From: Thermoleptolyngbya sichuanensis A183 | Lineage (GTDB): Bacteria > Cyanobacteriota > Cyanobacteriia > Elainellales > Elainellaceae | NCBI RefSeq assembly: GCF_013177315.1 | Contig: NZ_CP053661.1 | Location: 124,001 to 188,000 of the forward strand | DNA length: 64,000 bases | Direction of reading: 5' to 3' | Shown: piece after piece, positions 44,624 through 53,994 of the stretch | How the letters are laid out: every line of letters starts with the position of its first letter | Position numbering within the stretch: the first letter of the stretch is position 1 | Notes under the pieces: generated by a model | What the model saw: only the letters and a program-made list of their open reading frames with translations | Databases searched by the model: none | What the model was told of the DNA's origin: nothing | Made by a program: the position numbers and the translations under genes

Positions 44624-45436
44624 CTATTCCGCTGGAGCAATCGGCGTGAGGACGATTTCCTCTTCGGATTCGCCCAGTTCCAGCACCTCCAGCAGTTCCA
44701 TCCAGGCGTTTAGCACGTCGAGATTGTCGGGATCTTCGCGGCGCAAGTTGCCCAAAAGGGTCAGCGCGTCGTACCAGATGCCGTTCTCTGCGTACAGGGC
44801 TGCCCGGTCGAGCGGCGAGGCGCGGTCGATTTCGCTGGTGAGTTCGGCATCCAGCGCAGTCCGCTGAATCCAGCCTTCTACGAATACAACCTCGCCGCCG
44901 CAGCGAGTCTGGAAGTTCCACCGATACATGCGCCCGATTTCCAGGGCTGGCGCAGTTTCGGGGAGGGAAATTCCGATAATGCCGGGTTGATTGCTCAGAA
45001 CAATGTCTTGTTTTCGGTAAATAATGCGGCGCTGATCGTCAAACAGCACAAATTCCGCTGGCTCATCGCTGGTCAGGGCGTAGGGAACGTAGAACCAGAA
45101 GGTGGGATGGGCGGCGGCAGTGAGGGCCCAGACGCTGGTGTACTCTCTGCCGTTGCGCCCAACCTCACGAGTGGACGGAACCAGGGCCGCTAGGGACTGG
45201 CATAGGGGCAGGTCGCCGCCACCTCGGCTGGCTCCGCCAAAGGGTCGCCCAGCGGGTGCGCCTGCTTCGGGCGGCAGCGGGGCCCGATAGCGATGACCAC
45301 CGCCCCCGATTGCCCGGTCTGCACCAGGTGCGTCGCCAGCCGATTCATAGCGCTGCGCCACGGCCGGAGCAGCGGACAAAACCAGAACCGCAGCAGCAAT
45401 CGCCGCAGACTTTAACCAAAACTTAGATGCATTCAT
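44624..45436 (-). CDS. DUF928 secreted protein
   Basis: A 270-residue protein with a signal peptide (FWLKSAAIAAAVLVLSAAPAVAQ). The DUF928 core is visible: TREVGRNGREYTSVWALTAA, HPTFWFYVPYALTSDEPAEF, the VLFDDQRRIIYRKQDIVLSN strand, PGIIGISLPETAPALEIG and MYRWNFQTRCGGEVVFVEGW. DUF928 proteins are cyanobacterial periplasmic/outer-envelope proteins of unknown role. The gene follows the CHAT-CHASE2 gene by 208 bp on the same strand. Confidence 0.85.
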   Translation of the reverse strand: MNASKFWLKSAAIAAAVLVLSAAPAVAQRYESAGDAPGADRAIGGGGHRYRAPLPPEAGAPAGRPFGGASRGGGDLPLCQSLAALVPSTREVGRNGREYTSVWALTAAAHPTFWFYVPYALTSDEPAEFVLFDDQRRIIYRKQDIVLSNQPGIIGISLPETAPALEIGRMYRWNFQTRCGGEVVFVEGWIQRTALDAELTSEIDRASPLDRAALYAENGIWYDALTLLGNLRREDPDNLDVLNAWMELLEVLELGESEEEIVLTPIAPAE

Positions 45437-45644
45437 GTCGGTGACCTCAACTCAAGGGGGCTAGTGGGGAGGCACGCAAATACAGGGGTTTGGGGGATGT
45501 GCAACCTCGCTAGAGGCTCCTGATTCTTCCCACAATATTCACTTCAGGAAATCTCTGCTCTTTTACGCAGCAAGACGAAAAGAGCGGGCTGGAGTTTCCT
45601 GACACTGGGTTTGGAGTCTTGGGAAGACTGGACTTTGCAGCCCT

Positions 45645-48284
45645 TTATTTGAACCGCTGACCGCGAGTCATGATCAGGATGAGATTGACGAAAAACAGGA
45701 GCGTCAGTTGCACTAGACGGTAGCGGTAGATCGTGACCAGGATGGCGCTGAGGCCAAAGGTCAAAACGGCCGGAACCAGCGGTATCCAGCCGCCCCAGAG
45801 AATTAGAATTCCCTGAGCGATCGCCCCCAACAGCAGCAGCCCCAGGGCGATCGCCCCTAATAACCGCCAGGGCGCTTTGAACAGCAGCACCAGCAGCCCG
45901 CCCAGCGCCGCCCACCCTCCAATCCACAGCATTTCTAGCCCGTGGGGCAACGTCCACAGCAGCGGCCGCTCGTTGAAAGCGGCACTAAGCAACTGGCTGG
46001 TCATCTGAGCCTGCACCAGTACCCCGTCCATTGTGGAAGCGATGGGCGTTCTCCAGATATCGGTCGATTGCTGCGGATCATGCGGAATGTATCCAACGAT
46101 AACCACGCGATCCTGAAACAGATCCGGCTGCACGCGCTCACTCAGCACATCGCTGATTTTCACCTGCCTAAATGGACTGTCGTACAGCGGGCGCACGGTG
46201 CGGTAGTTGAGCAAGACCTGCGCCCCGCGATAGTCAAAATTGGGGGCTTTATAGCCGCCCGATCGCCGTCGCAAGAGCGGATAGGTGCGATCGCCCAGCT
46301 TCAGCACCTCCGGCGTAATTTCTACGGGAATCTGCTCGGCTTCTAGATACCGACTGGCAAGCAGCGTGCTGAATGCAAAGTCGGGTAGGCAGCCTGTTTC
46401 GTCCGACAGTTCTTCGCGCATGGCCAGCAGGTGGCGGCGCACCATTCCAGGCTGGGACTGCGGCTGGCTCGATGGGGATACGGCAGCACTCGCAACTGGA
46501 CGGGGGGCGATTCCCCCAGGGATCGCTTCGCGAATCGCCCGCGCTTCTGCATTGATCTGGTGAACCTTCCGCTCTTTTTTGTCCTCAACAAAATCTGAAA
46601 ACCCCAGCCGAGTTGCCGCAATGTCTGCTGGGGGAGCAATGCCGCCCTCGCCCCGCACGGGCACTTTGCAAACGCCGATGACCTTTGGATTTTCGCGAAA
46701 CTGCTGAGCCAGCGACGCAGCTTCGGGTTTGATCGGCAGGTCACGATATAGGTCGATGCCGATTAACCGGGCACCGCTCTTGTCCAAGATTTCAATCAGG
46801 CGGTTCAGGTTCGCGTTCGATACCGAATACCAGTAGGGGCCAGACTGCTGCCCAAGGTCTTGCCGCTCTTGTTCGTCAATCGTGACAATCAGCAGGCGCG
46901 GGTCTTGTTCTTGCTCGGCGGGGCGCAGGCGCAGCATCTGGTCGTAGGTGGCGAGTTCGACAGGTTGCAGCCAGCCGAGCGATCGCCCCCCGATGACCAC
47001 TCCTGCTGCCAACGCGCTAAGGGCGATCGCCATTGGTACGCGGCGCAGCCCCCGGCGCAGGCGGCGCTGCCAGACTTCGCGGCGATGCAGGCGGCGGCGG
47101 TGCAGGCGAGTAGCGGCGGCAGGAGGGGGACTGGGCGACTCTGCGGGTTTGGACAATCGCCCTAGGAGGGACTGCCAGGTGGGCGGGCGCTCTGCCGGGT
47201 TTTGGCAAATGACGGGCAGCCAGGTGGCGCAGAGAAACTCGTTTTCCAAGACCTGGAGTTGCTCTCGCGCCCGCCGCACCGAGAGATAGAGCGACTCGCC
47301 CCGCACAAACGTTCGCAGGAAACTGGTGAGAAATTCCTGCGCCACCCGGTCGGGCACAGGTTCCCGCATCACCACCATTTGGGGAATGTGCAGGTCGGCT
47401 AGGGCGCGGGCCAGCCCCAGCCCATCGCAGGAGTTGAAAATCGCCAGCTTGAGTCCCTGGGTGGCGGCGTTTCGCAGGGCATAATGCAACTCTTCAATCG
47501 TCAGGGAATCGCTGGGGTTGATGGCGATGCGCCCGGTGTCGCCGCCTGCTGGGTCTGTGGCCAGTTCGGTGGAACTGTGCCCCGCAAAAAACAGAATGTC
47601 CCACGGCTGATCCCAGAGGCGATCGCTCAGTTCTTTGCGGTCGGGTTCTACCAGAAAGGTCACGTCGGCCTGGGGTGACAGGTGCATCAGCAGCGTGCGA
47701 TCGCCCTGCACGTCGATGCCCGCGCTGTTGCCCAAAATCGCCAAAATTCGTACCTTGCCCTTGGGCTTGGGCGGTTGCATCACCCGCTGATAGGTGGGGG
47801 CGCTGAGGGCAATTTCCAGGTGGGAATGCTGCTCAAATAGCTCTAGCAGATGCCACGGCAGCCGTTGCAGCAGCCGATCTTCCGTCTGCACAATCAGCCG
47901 CACGGTGTCAGTCGGCGACAGCGCTGCAAACCAAGTTTCGCGCACCCGCCGAAAGGATTCTGCCCGTAGCCACTCATTCAGGCGATCGCGCAATAGCCGG
48001 GCCGCCTGCTGACACGCCGCTCGACTCGCCGACCGCGACACATTTTTGATTTGATGGTCGGGCGCATTCAGCCGTGTGGCAATGCCCAACTGTCGATAGG
48101 CCATTTGCCATTGTTGATATAACGCCACCACCTCCGGCGCGGGCGGCAGTTTCCCCACCACCTCGGTTGTCAGTTGCATCGCCAGCCCTGAGGCCGCGTC
48201 TGTCTCTTCGCCGACCTGGAGCGTCGCCGGAAACCCCTGCTCAAAGCTGCCTTCACCAAATCGCAGCGTTACTAATTTGTCCAC
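45645..48284 (-). CDS. CHAT protease domain fused to CHASE2 sensor
   Basis: An 879-residue protein from a GTG start four bases past the DUF1822 stop. Residues about 100-362 form a CHAT domain with catalytic His236 in FFAGHSS and Cys286 in FNSCDGLGLA, the caspase-like dyad. After a basic Pro/Arg linker, a transmembrane segment (about 418-435) precedes the periplasmic CHASE2 domain (about 440-780: ELATYDQMLRLRPAEQEQD, VTIDEQER, VLLNYR, FQDRVVIVGYI). Three hydrophobic helices (about 787-870) end it. The layout puts the protease in the cytoplasm and the sensor outside, unlike canonical CHASE2 kinases and cyclases. Confidence 0.9.
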   Translation of the reverse strand: MDKLVTLRFGEGSFEQGFPATLQVGEETDAASGLAMQLTTEVVGKLPPAPEVVALYQQWQMAYRQLGIATRLNAPDHQIKNVSRSASRAACQQAARLLRDRLNEWLRAESFRRVRETWFAALSPTDTVRLIVQTEDRLLQRLPWHLLELFEQHSHLEIALSAPTYQRVMQPPKPKGKVRILAILGNSAGIDVQGDRTLLMHLSPQADVTFLVEPDRKELSDRLWDQPWDILFFAGHSSTELATDPAGGDTGRIAINPSDSLTIEELHYALRNAATQGLKLAIFNSCDGLGLARALADLHIPQMVVMREPVPDRVAQEFLTSFLRTFVRGESLYLSVRRAREQLQVLENEFLCATWLPVICQNPAERPPTWQSLLGRLSKPAESPSPPPAAATRLHRRRLHRREVWQRRLRRGLRRVPMAIALSALAAGVVIGGRSLGWLQPVELATYDQMLRLRPAEQEQDPRLLIVTIDEQERQDLGQQSGPYWYSVSNANLNRLIEILDKSGARLIGIDLYRDLPIKPEAASLAQQFRENPKVIGVCKVPVRGEGGIAPPADIAATRLGFSDFVEDKKERKVHQINAEARAIREAIPGGIAPRPVASAAVSPSSQPQSQPGMVRRHLLAMREELSDETGCLPDFAFSTLLASRYLEAEQIPVEITPEVLKLGDRTYPLLRRRSGGYKAPNFDYRGAQVLLNYRTVRPLYDSPFRQVKISDVLSERVQPDLFQDRVVIVGYIPHDPQQSTDIWRTPIASTMDGVLVQAQMTSQLLSAAFNERPLLWTLPHGLEMLWIGGWAALGGLLVLLFKAPWRLLGAIALGLLLLGAIAQGILILWGGWIPLVPAVLTFGLSAILVTIYRYRLVQLTLLFFVNLILIMTRGQRFK

Positions 48285-48288
48285 GGCT

Positions 48289-49257
48289 CTAAATCAAAAA
48301 TGCTTCTGTTGCGGTCGTGTCACCCAAGGCAACTTGCACCCCAAAGGTTTCGCCAGAGACTCCGCTAAATTGCAGTTGCAGATAGTCTTCGAGCGTGGTG
48401 GACTGAGCCTCTAAAAAAACAGTGCCCGACTCGTCCAGAATGCGGAGATATACGTTTGGCGGCAGGCTGGAAGTGCCAGGACTGGGATAAAGCTGGACGC
48501 AAATATCGGTTTGTCCAGGCTGTGTGGTGCTGAGGCTAAGTTCCATGACCAGCGGCAGCGAAACGCCCACCTCCACCAGCTTGGCGCGACGCACAGCGGC
48601 ATTGCTAAGCTGCCGAAAGGCATAGGCGGGGCTGAGCTGCTCTGGACTCAGGACGGCATCCACTGCGCTCCAGCCTGCGTCGATCGCCCCTTGCAGCCAT
48701 CGTCCCAACTGGTTGAGACTGACTCCTGCCCGTGCCAGCGTCGTAGCAACCAGGGGATGCAGCAGCCGATCAAGATGATCCATCAAATCTTCAGGGGGCT
48801 GGAGATGAGCAGGATGCAGCGCTGGTGGGCCGTCGTCCCCTGGTTCCAGGGTGGGGGTAAAGCCCAGAATGGAGGCCTCGCGCTGAGATGCGTCAATGTG
48901 AACCGCGACATACCCGATGCGATCGCCCCACACTTCGGGCGGCACTGGGCAGGGCGCGGATACATTTTGAACAGGGCGGCATTCCAGTCGGCCCGCACCA
49001 ATGACTTCCAAATCGGCAACGTCGGCCGTAAGACGGGCGATCGCATTCCAGCTATCTCCCCGCTCCAAGTCGGTGTCGATACCCATCATTTGTAAATAAT
49101 CATTGACCACCCACACCGCCAGCGTATTGTGACGCACCTGTTCGGCTTTGGCCGGAGTTGGCTGCTGGCTGGCAAACTGTTGGGCAAGCTGTCGGGCCGC
49201 CTGCGGCAGGGGCAGCGTTAATGCGAAATCGTCAATCTCGGCGGTGTTGTATGTCAT
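48289..49257 (-). CDS. DUF1822 family protein
   Basis: A 322-residue cytosolic protein with blocks AEIDDFALTLPLPQAARQLA, QVRHNTLAVWVVNDYLQMMG, VLSPEQLSPAYAFRQLSNAA and VRRAKLVEVGVSLPLVMELS. DUF1822 is a cyanobacteria-restricted family of unknown function that repeatedly occurs beside CHAT-CHASE2 and sigma-like genes. Its start is 27 bases after the sigma-like gene stop and its end is four bases before the CHAT-CHASE2 start, so the three are one operon. Confidence 0.9.
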   Translation of the reverse strand: MTYNTAEIDDFALTLPLPQAARQLAQQFASQQPTPAKAEQVRHNTLAVWVVNDYLQMMGIDTDLERGDSWNAIARLTADVADLEVIGAGRLECRPVQNVSAPCPVPPEVWGDRIGYVAVHIDASQREASILGFTPTLEPGDDGPPALHPAHLQPPEDLMDHLDRLLHPLVATTLARAGVSLNQLGRWLQGAIDAGWSAVDAVLSPEQLSPAYAFRQLSNAAVRRAKLVEVGVSLPLVMELSLSTTQPGQTDICVQLYPSPGTSSLPPNVYLRILDESGTVFLEAQSTTLEDYLQLQFSGVSGETFGVQVALGDTTATEAFLI

Positions 49258-49284
49258 AGGGTCAGTCCTCGGGCAAGTCCTCCT

Positions 49285-49923
49285 CTACAGATATCCCTCG
49301 GACTCGCCAAATTTACGCAGCCGGGGCAAACACTGCCGCTGGTAAAAACTACTCAGTGTGGAAATGGGCAGCCCAAACTCGGCTGAGATCTCTTCCCAGC
49401 TTGCTTCTGGCGGCAGCCGTCGCAGCAACAGCGCCTGACAGTTCACCTCCGGTCGCCCCTTGATGTGGGTTTTCACCAAATCGCCACTGCCGTCCGCTTC
49501 TACCCAGTCCCGCACGTCTTGCAAAATAGGCGGCACGTCGGGATTAGCCGCCAGGTTATCCACCGGATCAATCAGTTCCCCTGTCTCGCCAGAGCGTGAG
49601 GCCATACCCCGGACAGCGGCCCGCCGAGTTTCCTGCTCTCGACCTTGAATGTAAAAATCTTGCAGCCGCCGCTTCAGATAGGCGCTCAACCAGGTCACCA
49701 CGCTGCTCTGAGTGGGGTCGTATTTGCGGCCGGTCGTGGCTTCGCAGACGTTTTGGCAGAAATATACCCAGGTCTGCTGGAGCGCATCTTCGTAATAGGC
49801 GACATTCTCCCGCCACAGCTTGCGCGATGCCAGCCGGATCACCTTGGTCAAGGCCCGCTGACGCTGGGGGCTGCCAGGCGGGTGGCGACAGGCTTCGATG
49901 ACCAGTTCTTGCAGTTCGTCCAT
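49285..49923 (-). CDS. Sigma-70-like regulator
   Basis: A 212-residue protein with sigma-region-2-like LWRENVAYYEDALQQTWVYF and VVTWLSAYLKRRLQDFYIQG, and a C-terminal region-4-like HTH: CQALLLRRLPPEASWEEISA then EFGLPISTLSSFYQRQCLPR. It is shorter than a primary sigma factor. The start is ATG at 49923 (MDELQELVIEACRHP); the frame extends to a TTG at 49959. It likely directs or modulates transcription in response to the downstream CHAT-CHASE2 protein. First gene of the operon. Confidence 0.82.
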   Translation of the reverse strand: MDELQELVIEACRHPPGSPQRQRALTKVIRLASRKLWRENVAYYEDALQQTWVYFCQNVCEATTGRKYDPTQSSVVTWLSAYLKRRLQDFYIQGREQETRRAAVRGMASRSGETGELIDPVDNLAANPDVPPILQDVRDWVEADGSGDLVKTHIKGRPEVNCQALLLRRLPPEASWEEISAEFGLPISTLSSFYQRQCLPRLRKFGESEGYL

Positions 49924-50113
49924 CTCCGGGATCGGGGTTAAGGGCAGGGGCAGCAGCAAAAAAAGCGAAGCCCAGCAGGTTCACAAGTTGGCACATAGGA
50001 ACAACAGCCCGTTGTAGACGCACCTAACCGATGAACCCACTACATAGGATGCTTTACTCGTATCACAGTTCTGAACGCGATAAAGTTCCAAATTCTATAG
50101 AGTTTGTTGCAGT

Positions 50114-50875
50114 TCACTCTCGGTTTTCTGGCGATCGCGCTCCGATGAAATCATCCTGAGCAGTAGACCCTGATTCCTGACGACCCAACTGGGCGATCGC
50201 CCCCATTAACCGCTCGACCAGCCCCAAATCCTTGTCGCCGGGGGAACGCTCCACGCCGCTGGAGAGGTCGATTCCGTAGGGATGGGCTGCTCTTAGAGCG
50301 TGCTGCACGTTGTCGGGCGTGAGGCCGCCAGCCAGCAACCAAGGACAGCCAGGGTCAAAGTCCCGCAGCATTGCCCAGTCGAGGGTTGCGCCTGTGCCGC
50401 CGTAGAGGTGGGGATGGTAGGCATCGAGCAAGAGTGTGTCAATGTGGGGCGCGTAGCGGTGGGCCAGGTCGAGCGTCGCAGCATCGCGCACCCGCAGCGC
50501 TTTGATGAGTTCGATGTGGGGCAAGGCCTCGCGCACCCGCTGGCAGCCGTCTGGCGATTCGTTGCCATGCAGTTGAACAGCCGTGAGTTGGGCGATCGCC
50601 ACCACCTGCTGGATCTCTTCTAGGGGCGCATCCACAAACACGCCGACCCGATCCACCAGGGCTTCTGGCGGCAGCGCCTCGACGATTGCCCGAATTTGGG
50701 CTGGAGCCACATAGCGGGGTGACGCAGCCACGCAGATAAAGCCCAGGGCCGAAACGCCGAGTTGGGCGATCGCCCGTCCCTGGGCAGGCTGCGTAATGCC
50801 GCAGATTTTGACCCGCAGCGGCGCGGATCGCGCTAGGGAAAACTCAGCAAAAACGGACTCGGCGGGACTCTGCAT
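50114..50875 (-). CDS. trpF: Phosphoribosylanthranilate isomerase
   Basis: Third committed step of tryptophan synthesis, converting PRA to CdRP. The 253-residue TIM barrel shows VKICGITQPAQGRAIAQLGV, RVGVFVDAPLEEIQQVVAI, TAVQLHGNESPDGCQRV, LLLDAYHPHLYGGTGATLDW, LLAGGLTPDNV and GIDLSSGVERSPGDKDL. ATG at 50875 is preferred; the longer frame to 50947 has no support. The rest of the trp pathway is not nearby. Confidence 0.92.
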   Translation of the reverse strand: MQSPAESVFAEFSLARSAPLRVKICGITQPAQGRAIAQLGVSALGFICVAASPRYVAPAQIRAIVEALPPEALVDRVGVFVDAPLEEIQQVVAIAQLTAVQLHGNESPDGCQRVREALPHIELIKALRVRDAATLDLAHRYAPHIDTLLLDAYHPHLYGGTGATLDWAMLRDFDPGCPWLLAGGLTPDNVQHALRAAHPYGIDLSSGVERSPGDKDLGLVERLMGAIAQLGRQESGSTAQDDFIGARSPENRE

Positions 50876-50981
50876 AGTGTCTCTGCATAGTTTTGTATCG
50901 GTATTGCCCAGAACTGTTAACTCTTTCAACAAATTGTGTTTCGTCAAACCTGCCTCTCTAAAATCAGGAATGATTTTGCAC

Positions 50982-51021
50982 TGCGTCTTGAGCGTTGCGT
51001 CTTGAGCGTAGTGCTTGAGAT
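50982..51021. repeat. Tandem array, 14-bp unit
   Basis: Two exact TGCGTCTTGAGCGT units (50982, 50996) and one degenerate partial unit, directly upstream of the psaK ribosome site. Confidence 0.75.
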
Positions 51022-51051
51022 CGGCGAGTTCAAAAAAGGGGAGATTTTACA

Positions 51052-51327
51052 TTGTTTCACGTTGCGTTTCACACTGCACTCATCGCTACGGCGACAACGG
51101 CCCCCTGGTCGATTAACACCGCAATTGTCATGACGGCGGCGAATCTGTTTGCGATCGCCATCGGCTATTACGCCATCCAAAAGCGCGGCGTTGGTCCGGC
51201 GCTGCCCGTCGAGCTACCCGCCATGTTTACGGGCTTTGGCTTGCCAGAACTGCTGGCCACCATGAGCTTTGGCCACCTGCTGGGGGCTGGGTTTGTGCTA
51301 GGCCTGTCGAATGCTGGGCTGCTCTAG
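51052..51327 (+). CDS. psaK: Photosystem I subunit PsaK
   Basis: A 91-residue PSI peripheral antenna subunit with two transmembrane helices (AIVMTAANLFAIAIGYYAI and LLATMSFGHLLGAGFVLGLS) and the ALPVELPAMFTGFGLPELLA linker typical of PsaK. The start is a TTG at 51052 because no ATG is in frame and AGGGGAG lies eight bases before it. In cyanobacteria PsaK binds chlorophyll, connects PSI to phycobilisome energy and can be remodelled in high light. No other PSI genes are adjacent. Confidence 0.9.
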   Translation: MFHVAFHTALIATATTAPWSINTAIVMTAANLFAIAIGYYAIQKRGVGPALPVELPAMFTGFGLPELLATMSFGHLLGAGFVLGLSNAGLL

Positions 51328-51781
51328 CGCTGGGCCGCTCTAGTGCCCAAAAGTTCTACGGGCAGGAAACAAGGCGGCCCCGTTCAGGGAACATTCGCCG
51401 CCAGGGTTCTGCCCGTCCTCGGCCCGTATTTTTAGGACTTGATATTCTAGGACTTGATATCAGAAGCCATCCTCCAGGCTCATCTGTTTGCCAGGTCAGC
51501 CTAGTAGAATGAGAGCAAGCCTGACGGAACTGGCGCAAGTCTTAGCGGTTTATCGCAGTTGCAGAGAGTTGAACCAGAGAGCTGGATCAACGAGTTGGAT
51601 CAACGCCTGAAAGCTTTGCTGACTTGTCTCAAACTTGCTTTCAGCCTGAATCTCATCTACTCCTCTCGCACAAGTGCTGCGGAGTCTTCACTCCCATCCC
51701 CTGCTATCAGCGTTAACGGTCTCCCAGGCAATGTCTTATCAGGCGGTGGGTTTTGCCGCCCCAATGCAGCCAGGAGGGCAG

Positions 51782-53002
51782 ATGAGGGCAGGTTGGCGAG
51801 TTGGCTCGATTTTTGGCATTCCACTGCTGGTTGACTCCTCATGGTTCCTGATCTTGGGGCTGTTTACCTATTCCAACAGCCTGATGTTGCAGCAAAGCCC
51901 AGGCTATCCAGCGGGTGTTGCCTGGATTACGGGACTTGGGCTGGCGCTGGCGCTGTTTGGGTCGGTGCTGCTGCATGAGTTGGGCCATAGCCTGACGGCG
52001 CGATCGCAGGGCATCGGGGTCAACTCCATCACGCTGTTTCTCTTTGGCGGCATTGCGTCCATCGACCGGGAATCCAAAACACCAGGGCAGATGTTTCAGG
52101 TGGCGATCGCCGGGCCAGCCGTCAGCTTCGCGCTATTTCTGCTGCTGGCTGGGGCAGCCCAAGTACTTCCCACGGATACCCCCCTGCACCTCATTGCCAC
52201 ACGGCTTTCTGCCATCAACCTGGTGCTGGCGCTGTTTAACCTGATTCCGGGTCTGCCGCTGGATGGTGGGCAAGTGCTGAAGGCGGCGGTATGGAAGCTG
52301 ACGGGCAGCCGCATCCAGGGAATGCGCTGGGCCGCCCGATCGGGACAGGCGCTGGGCTGGTTTGGCATTGCGCTGGCGGTAATGGCCTACATCCAGTCTC
52401 CCGCAGGCAGCATTAACGCCATCTGGCTGGGGCTAATCGCCTGGTTTATTTTGAGCAATGCCCGCGCCTACAGCCGCGTTTCGGATGTGCAGGAGGCTGT
52501 GGGCAAGCTGACGGCGGCGGACGCGATGACCCACGAGTTTCGCGTGGTCGATGCCGACCTCAGCCTGGAACGCTTTATCAGCGATTATGTGCAGCAGGAG
52601 GAAGCCTATCCACCGGCTTTCTATGCTGCGTCGGAGGGGCGCTATCGGGGTCAGGTCTTGGTCGAAGATGTGCAGCAGATCGAGCGCAGCCAGTGGAATC
52701 AGACGCTTCAAGAGATAGCTCATCCGCTTACAGAAATCCCTAGCGTTGCAGAAGCATCGCCCCTGTCAGATGCTATCAGCAAACTGGAAACCGAGACTTT
52801 GAAGCGGATTACAGTCCTCTCTCCGGCCGGAGCAGTGGCAGGCGTGCTAGATCGGGGCGACATTGTGCGAGCAGTAGCCAAGCAGTTGAATGTGCCTGTG
52901 CCCGATGCGCTGATCACTCGCATTAAAGAGGAAGGCGTGTATCCGCCGGGGCTGCCGCTGCCTGCGATCGCCACTTCGCTCAATGAAGACCGAAACGGTT
53001 AA
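51782..53002 (+). CDS. Site-2 protease (M50) with C-terminal CBS region
   Basis: A 406-residue membrane metalloprotease. After GWRVGSIFGIPLLVDSSWFL, helices carry the zinc motif HELGH (VLLHELGHSLTAR) and the distal NLIPGLPLDGGQVLKA with third-ligand Asp. A cytosolic tail (about 245-400) shows two CBS-like segments (TAADAMTHEFRVVDAD..., VLDRGDIVRAVAKQLN). Such intramembrane proteases cut anti-sigma or signalling proteins, and CBS domains sense nucleotides. The ATG at 51782 is chosen for the AGGAGG four bases before it; the frame also opens at 51674. Confidence 0.86.
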   Translation: MRAGWRVGSIFGIPLLVDSSWFLILGLFTYSNSLMLQQSPGYPAGVAWITGLGLALALFGSVLLHELGHSLTARSQGIGVNSITLFLFGGIASIDRESKTPGQMFQVAIAGPAVSFALFLLLAGAAQVLPTDTPLHLIATRLSAINLVLALFNLIPGLPLDGGQVLKAAVWKLTGSRIQGMRWAARSGQALGWFGIALAVMAYIQSPAGSINAIWLGLIAWFILSNARAYSRVSDVQEAVGKLTAADAMTHEFRVVDADLSLERFISDYVQQEEAYPPAFYAASEGRYRGQVLVEDVQQIERSQWNQTLQEIAHPLTEIPSVAEASPLSDAISKLETETLKRITVLSPAGAVAGVLDRGDIVRAVAKQLNVPVPDALITRIKEEGVYPPGLPLPAIATSLNEDRNG

Positions 53003-53414
53003 AAAAATCGTAACCAATAGAAACATACGGGTTCACTATCCCTGATTTAGCAGCATCCCGCAGCATCGCTCAGAAAACCGCAGACTCTCCTGTGGCGTAA
53101 TGAGTATGGCGATCGCCGCAGGTGTTGCTATATTAGTCTGTTGATACGGGTTGTCTAACGGAAACGTGCGATCGCCAGACTTGTGGCTACAGCGTTTGGC
53201 CAGCTTGTCTGTAGGTTGCTTCTACCGCTCTGTTATTACGGCACTCTCTTACACAGTTAGGTGCGCGATGTCCTCAAGAGAGCAAGGGTTTCGCAGCGTC
53301 TTGTCTAGCACACTAGCTTTAAGAAAGTTGTAGATAATTAACAGGTTTGTTACGCCTTTGCAGGTTCGTTTTGTTTTCCATTTTGTTTTCCATTGTTGAG
53401 CGAGTCATCGTTGC
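53003..53414. other. 412-bp intergenic region
   Basis: Between the site-2 protease and FHA genes. GCGATCGC-type sites occur near 53108 and 53169. The last 60 bp repeat the phrase TTTTGTTTTCCATT twice. No promoter or gene is clear. Confidence 0.4.
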
Positions 53415-53984
53415 ATGTCAGCATCGCACCCCAATCACCTGATCATCATCGAAGACAATAAGGGACGGCGAGAGTACGCACTAGAGGGCGATCGTTATTC
53501 CGTTGGTCGAGACCCAGCCTGCGACATTCGGCTAGTTTCTCCCTTTGTTTCGAGACATCACGCCACGCTGGTTCGCATGACGGATGACCAAGGTGGCTAC
53601 TACTATCGCATCGTAGACGGTAATGGTAGGAGTAAGCCTAGCGCCAATGGACTACTCATCAATGGCAAAAAGCTTGCTGCTCACGACCTCGAAAATCAGG
53701 ACAAGGTGGTGTTTGGACCCCAGGTTCAAGCTATCTACTACATGCTGAAGCGCGAGAATGTGGCAACTGTGCCGCCTGACGAGTTCGATATTACGCTGAT
53801 CAGCCCCAATATGATCGACGAAGAGGGTGAAGGCGGTGCAGGCGCGGTAGTGTTCCCCGAAGACTTGGAAGACGACGAGCTAGAAGACAACGAAGACGAC
53901 GAACTAGAAGACGACGAGCTAGAAGACGAACTGGAAACAGATGCGAGGTTTTCTTCAAGCTCCCGTCTGGCGGTCGAAGAGTAG
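53415..53984 (+). CDS. FHA domain protein with acidic tail
   Basis: A 189-residue protein. Residues about 8-115 form an FHA phosphothreonine-binding domain: YSVGRDPACDIRLVSPFVSR (Gly-Arg, Ser and His of the recognition site) and NGLLINGKKLAAHDL. Residues 128-175 are acidic repeats (DDELEDNEDDELEDDELEDE) likely disordered. It would bind phosphorylated partners. It ends 10 bases before the purU start, in the same direction, so the two are co-expressed. Confidence 0.85.
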   Translation: MSASHPNHLIIIEDNKGRREYALEGDRYSVGRDPACDIRLVSPFVSRHHATLVRMTDDQGGYYYRIVDGNGRSKPSANGLLINGKKLAAHDLENQDKVVFGPQVQAIYYMLKRENVATVPPDEFDITLISPNMIDEEGEGGAGAVVFPEDLEDDELEDNEDDELEDDELEDELETDARFSSSSRLAVEE

Positions 53985-53994
53985 TGCGGGATTC

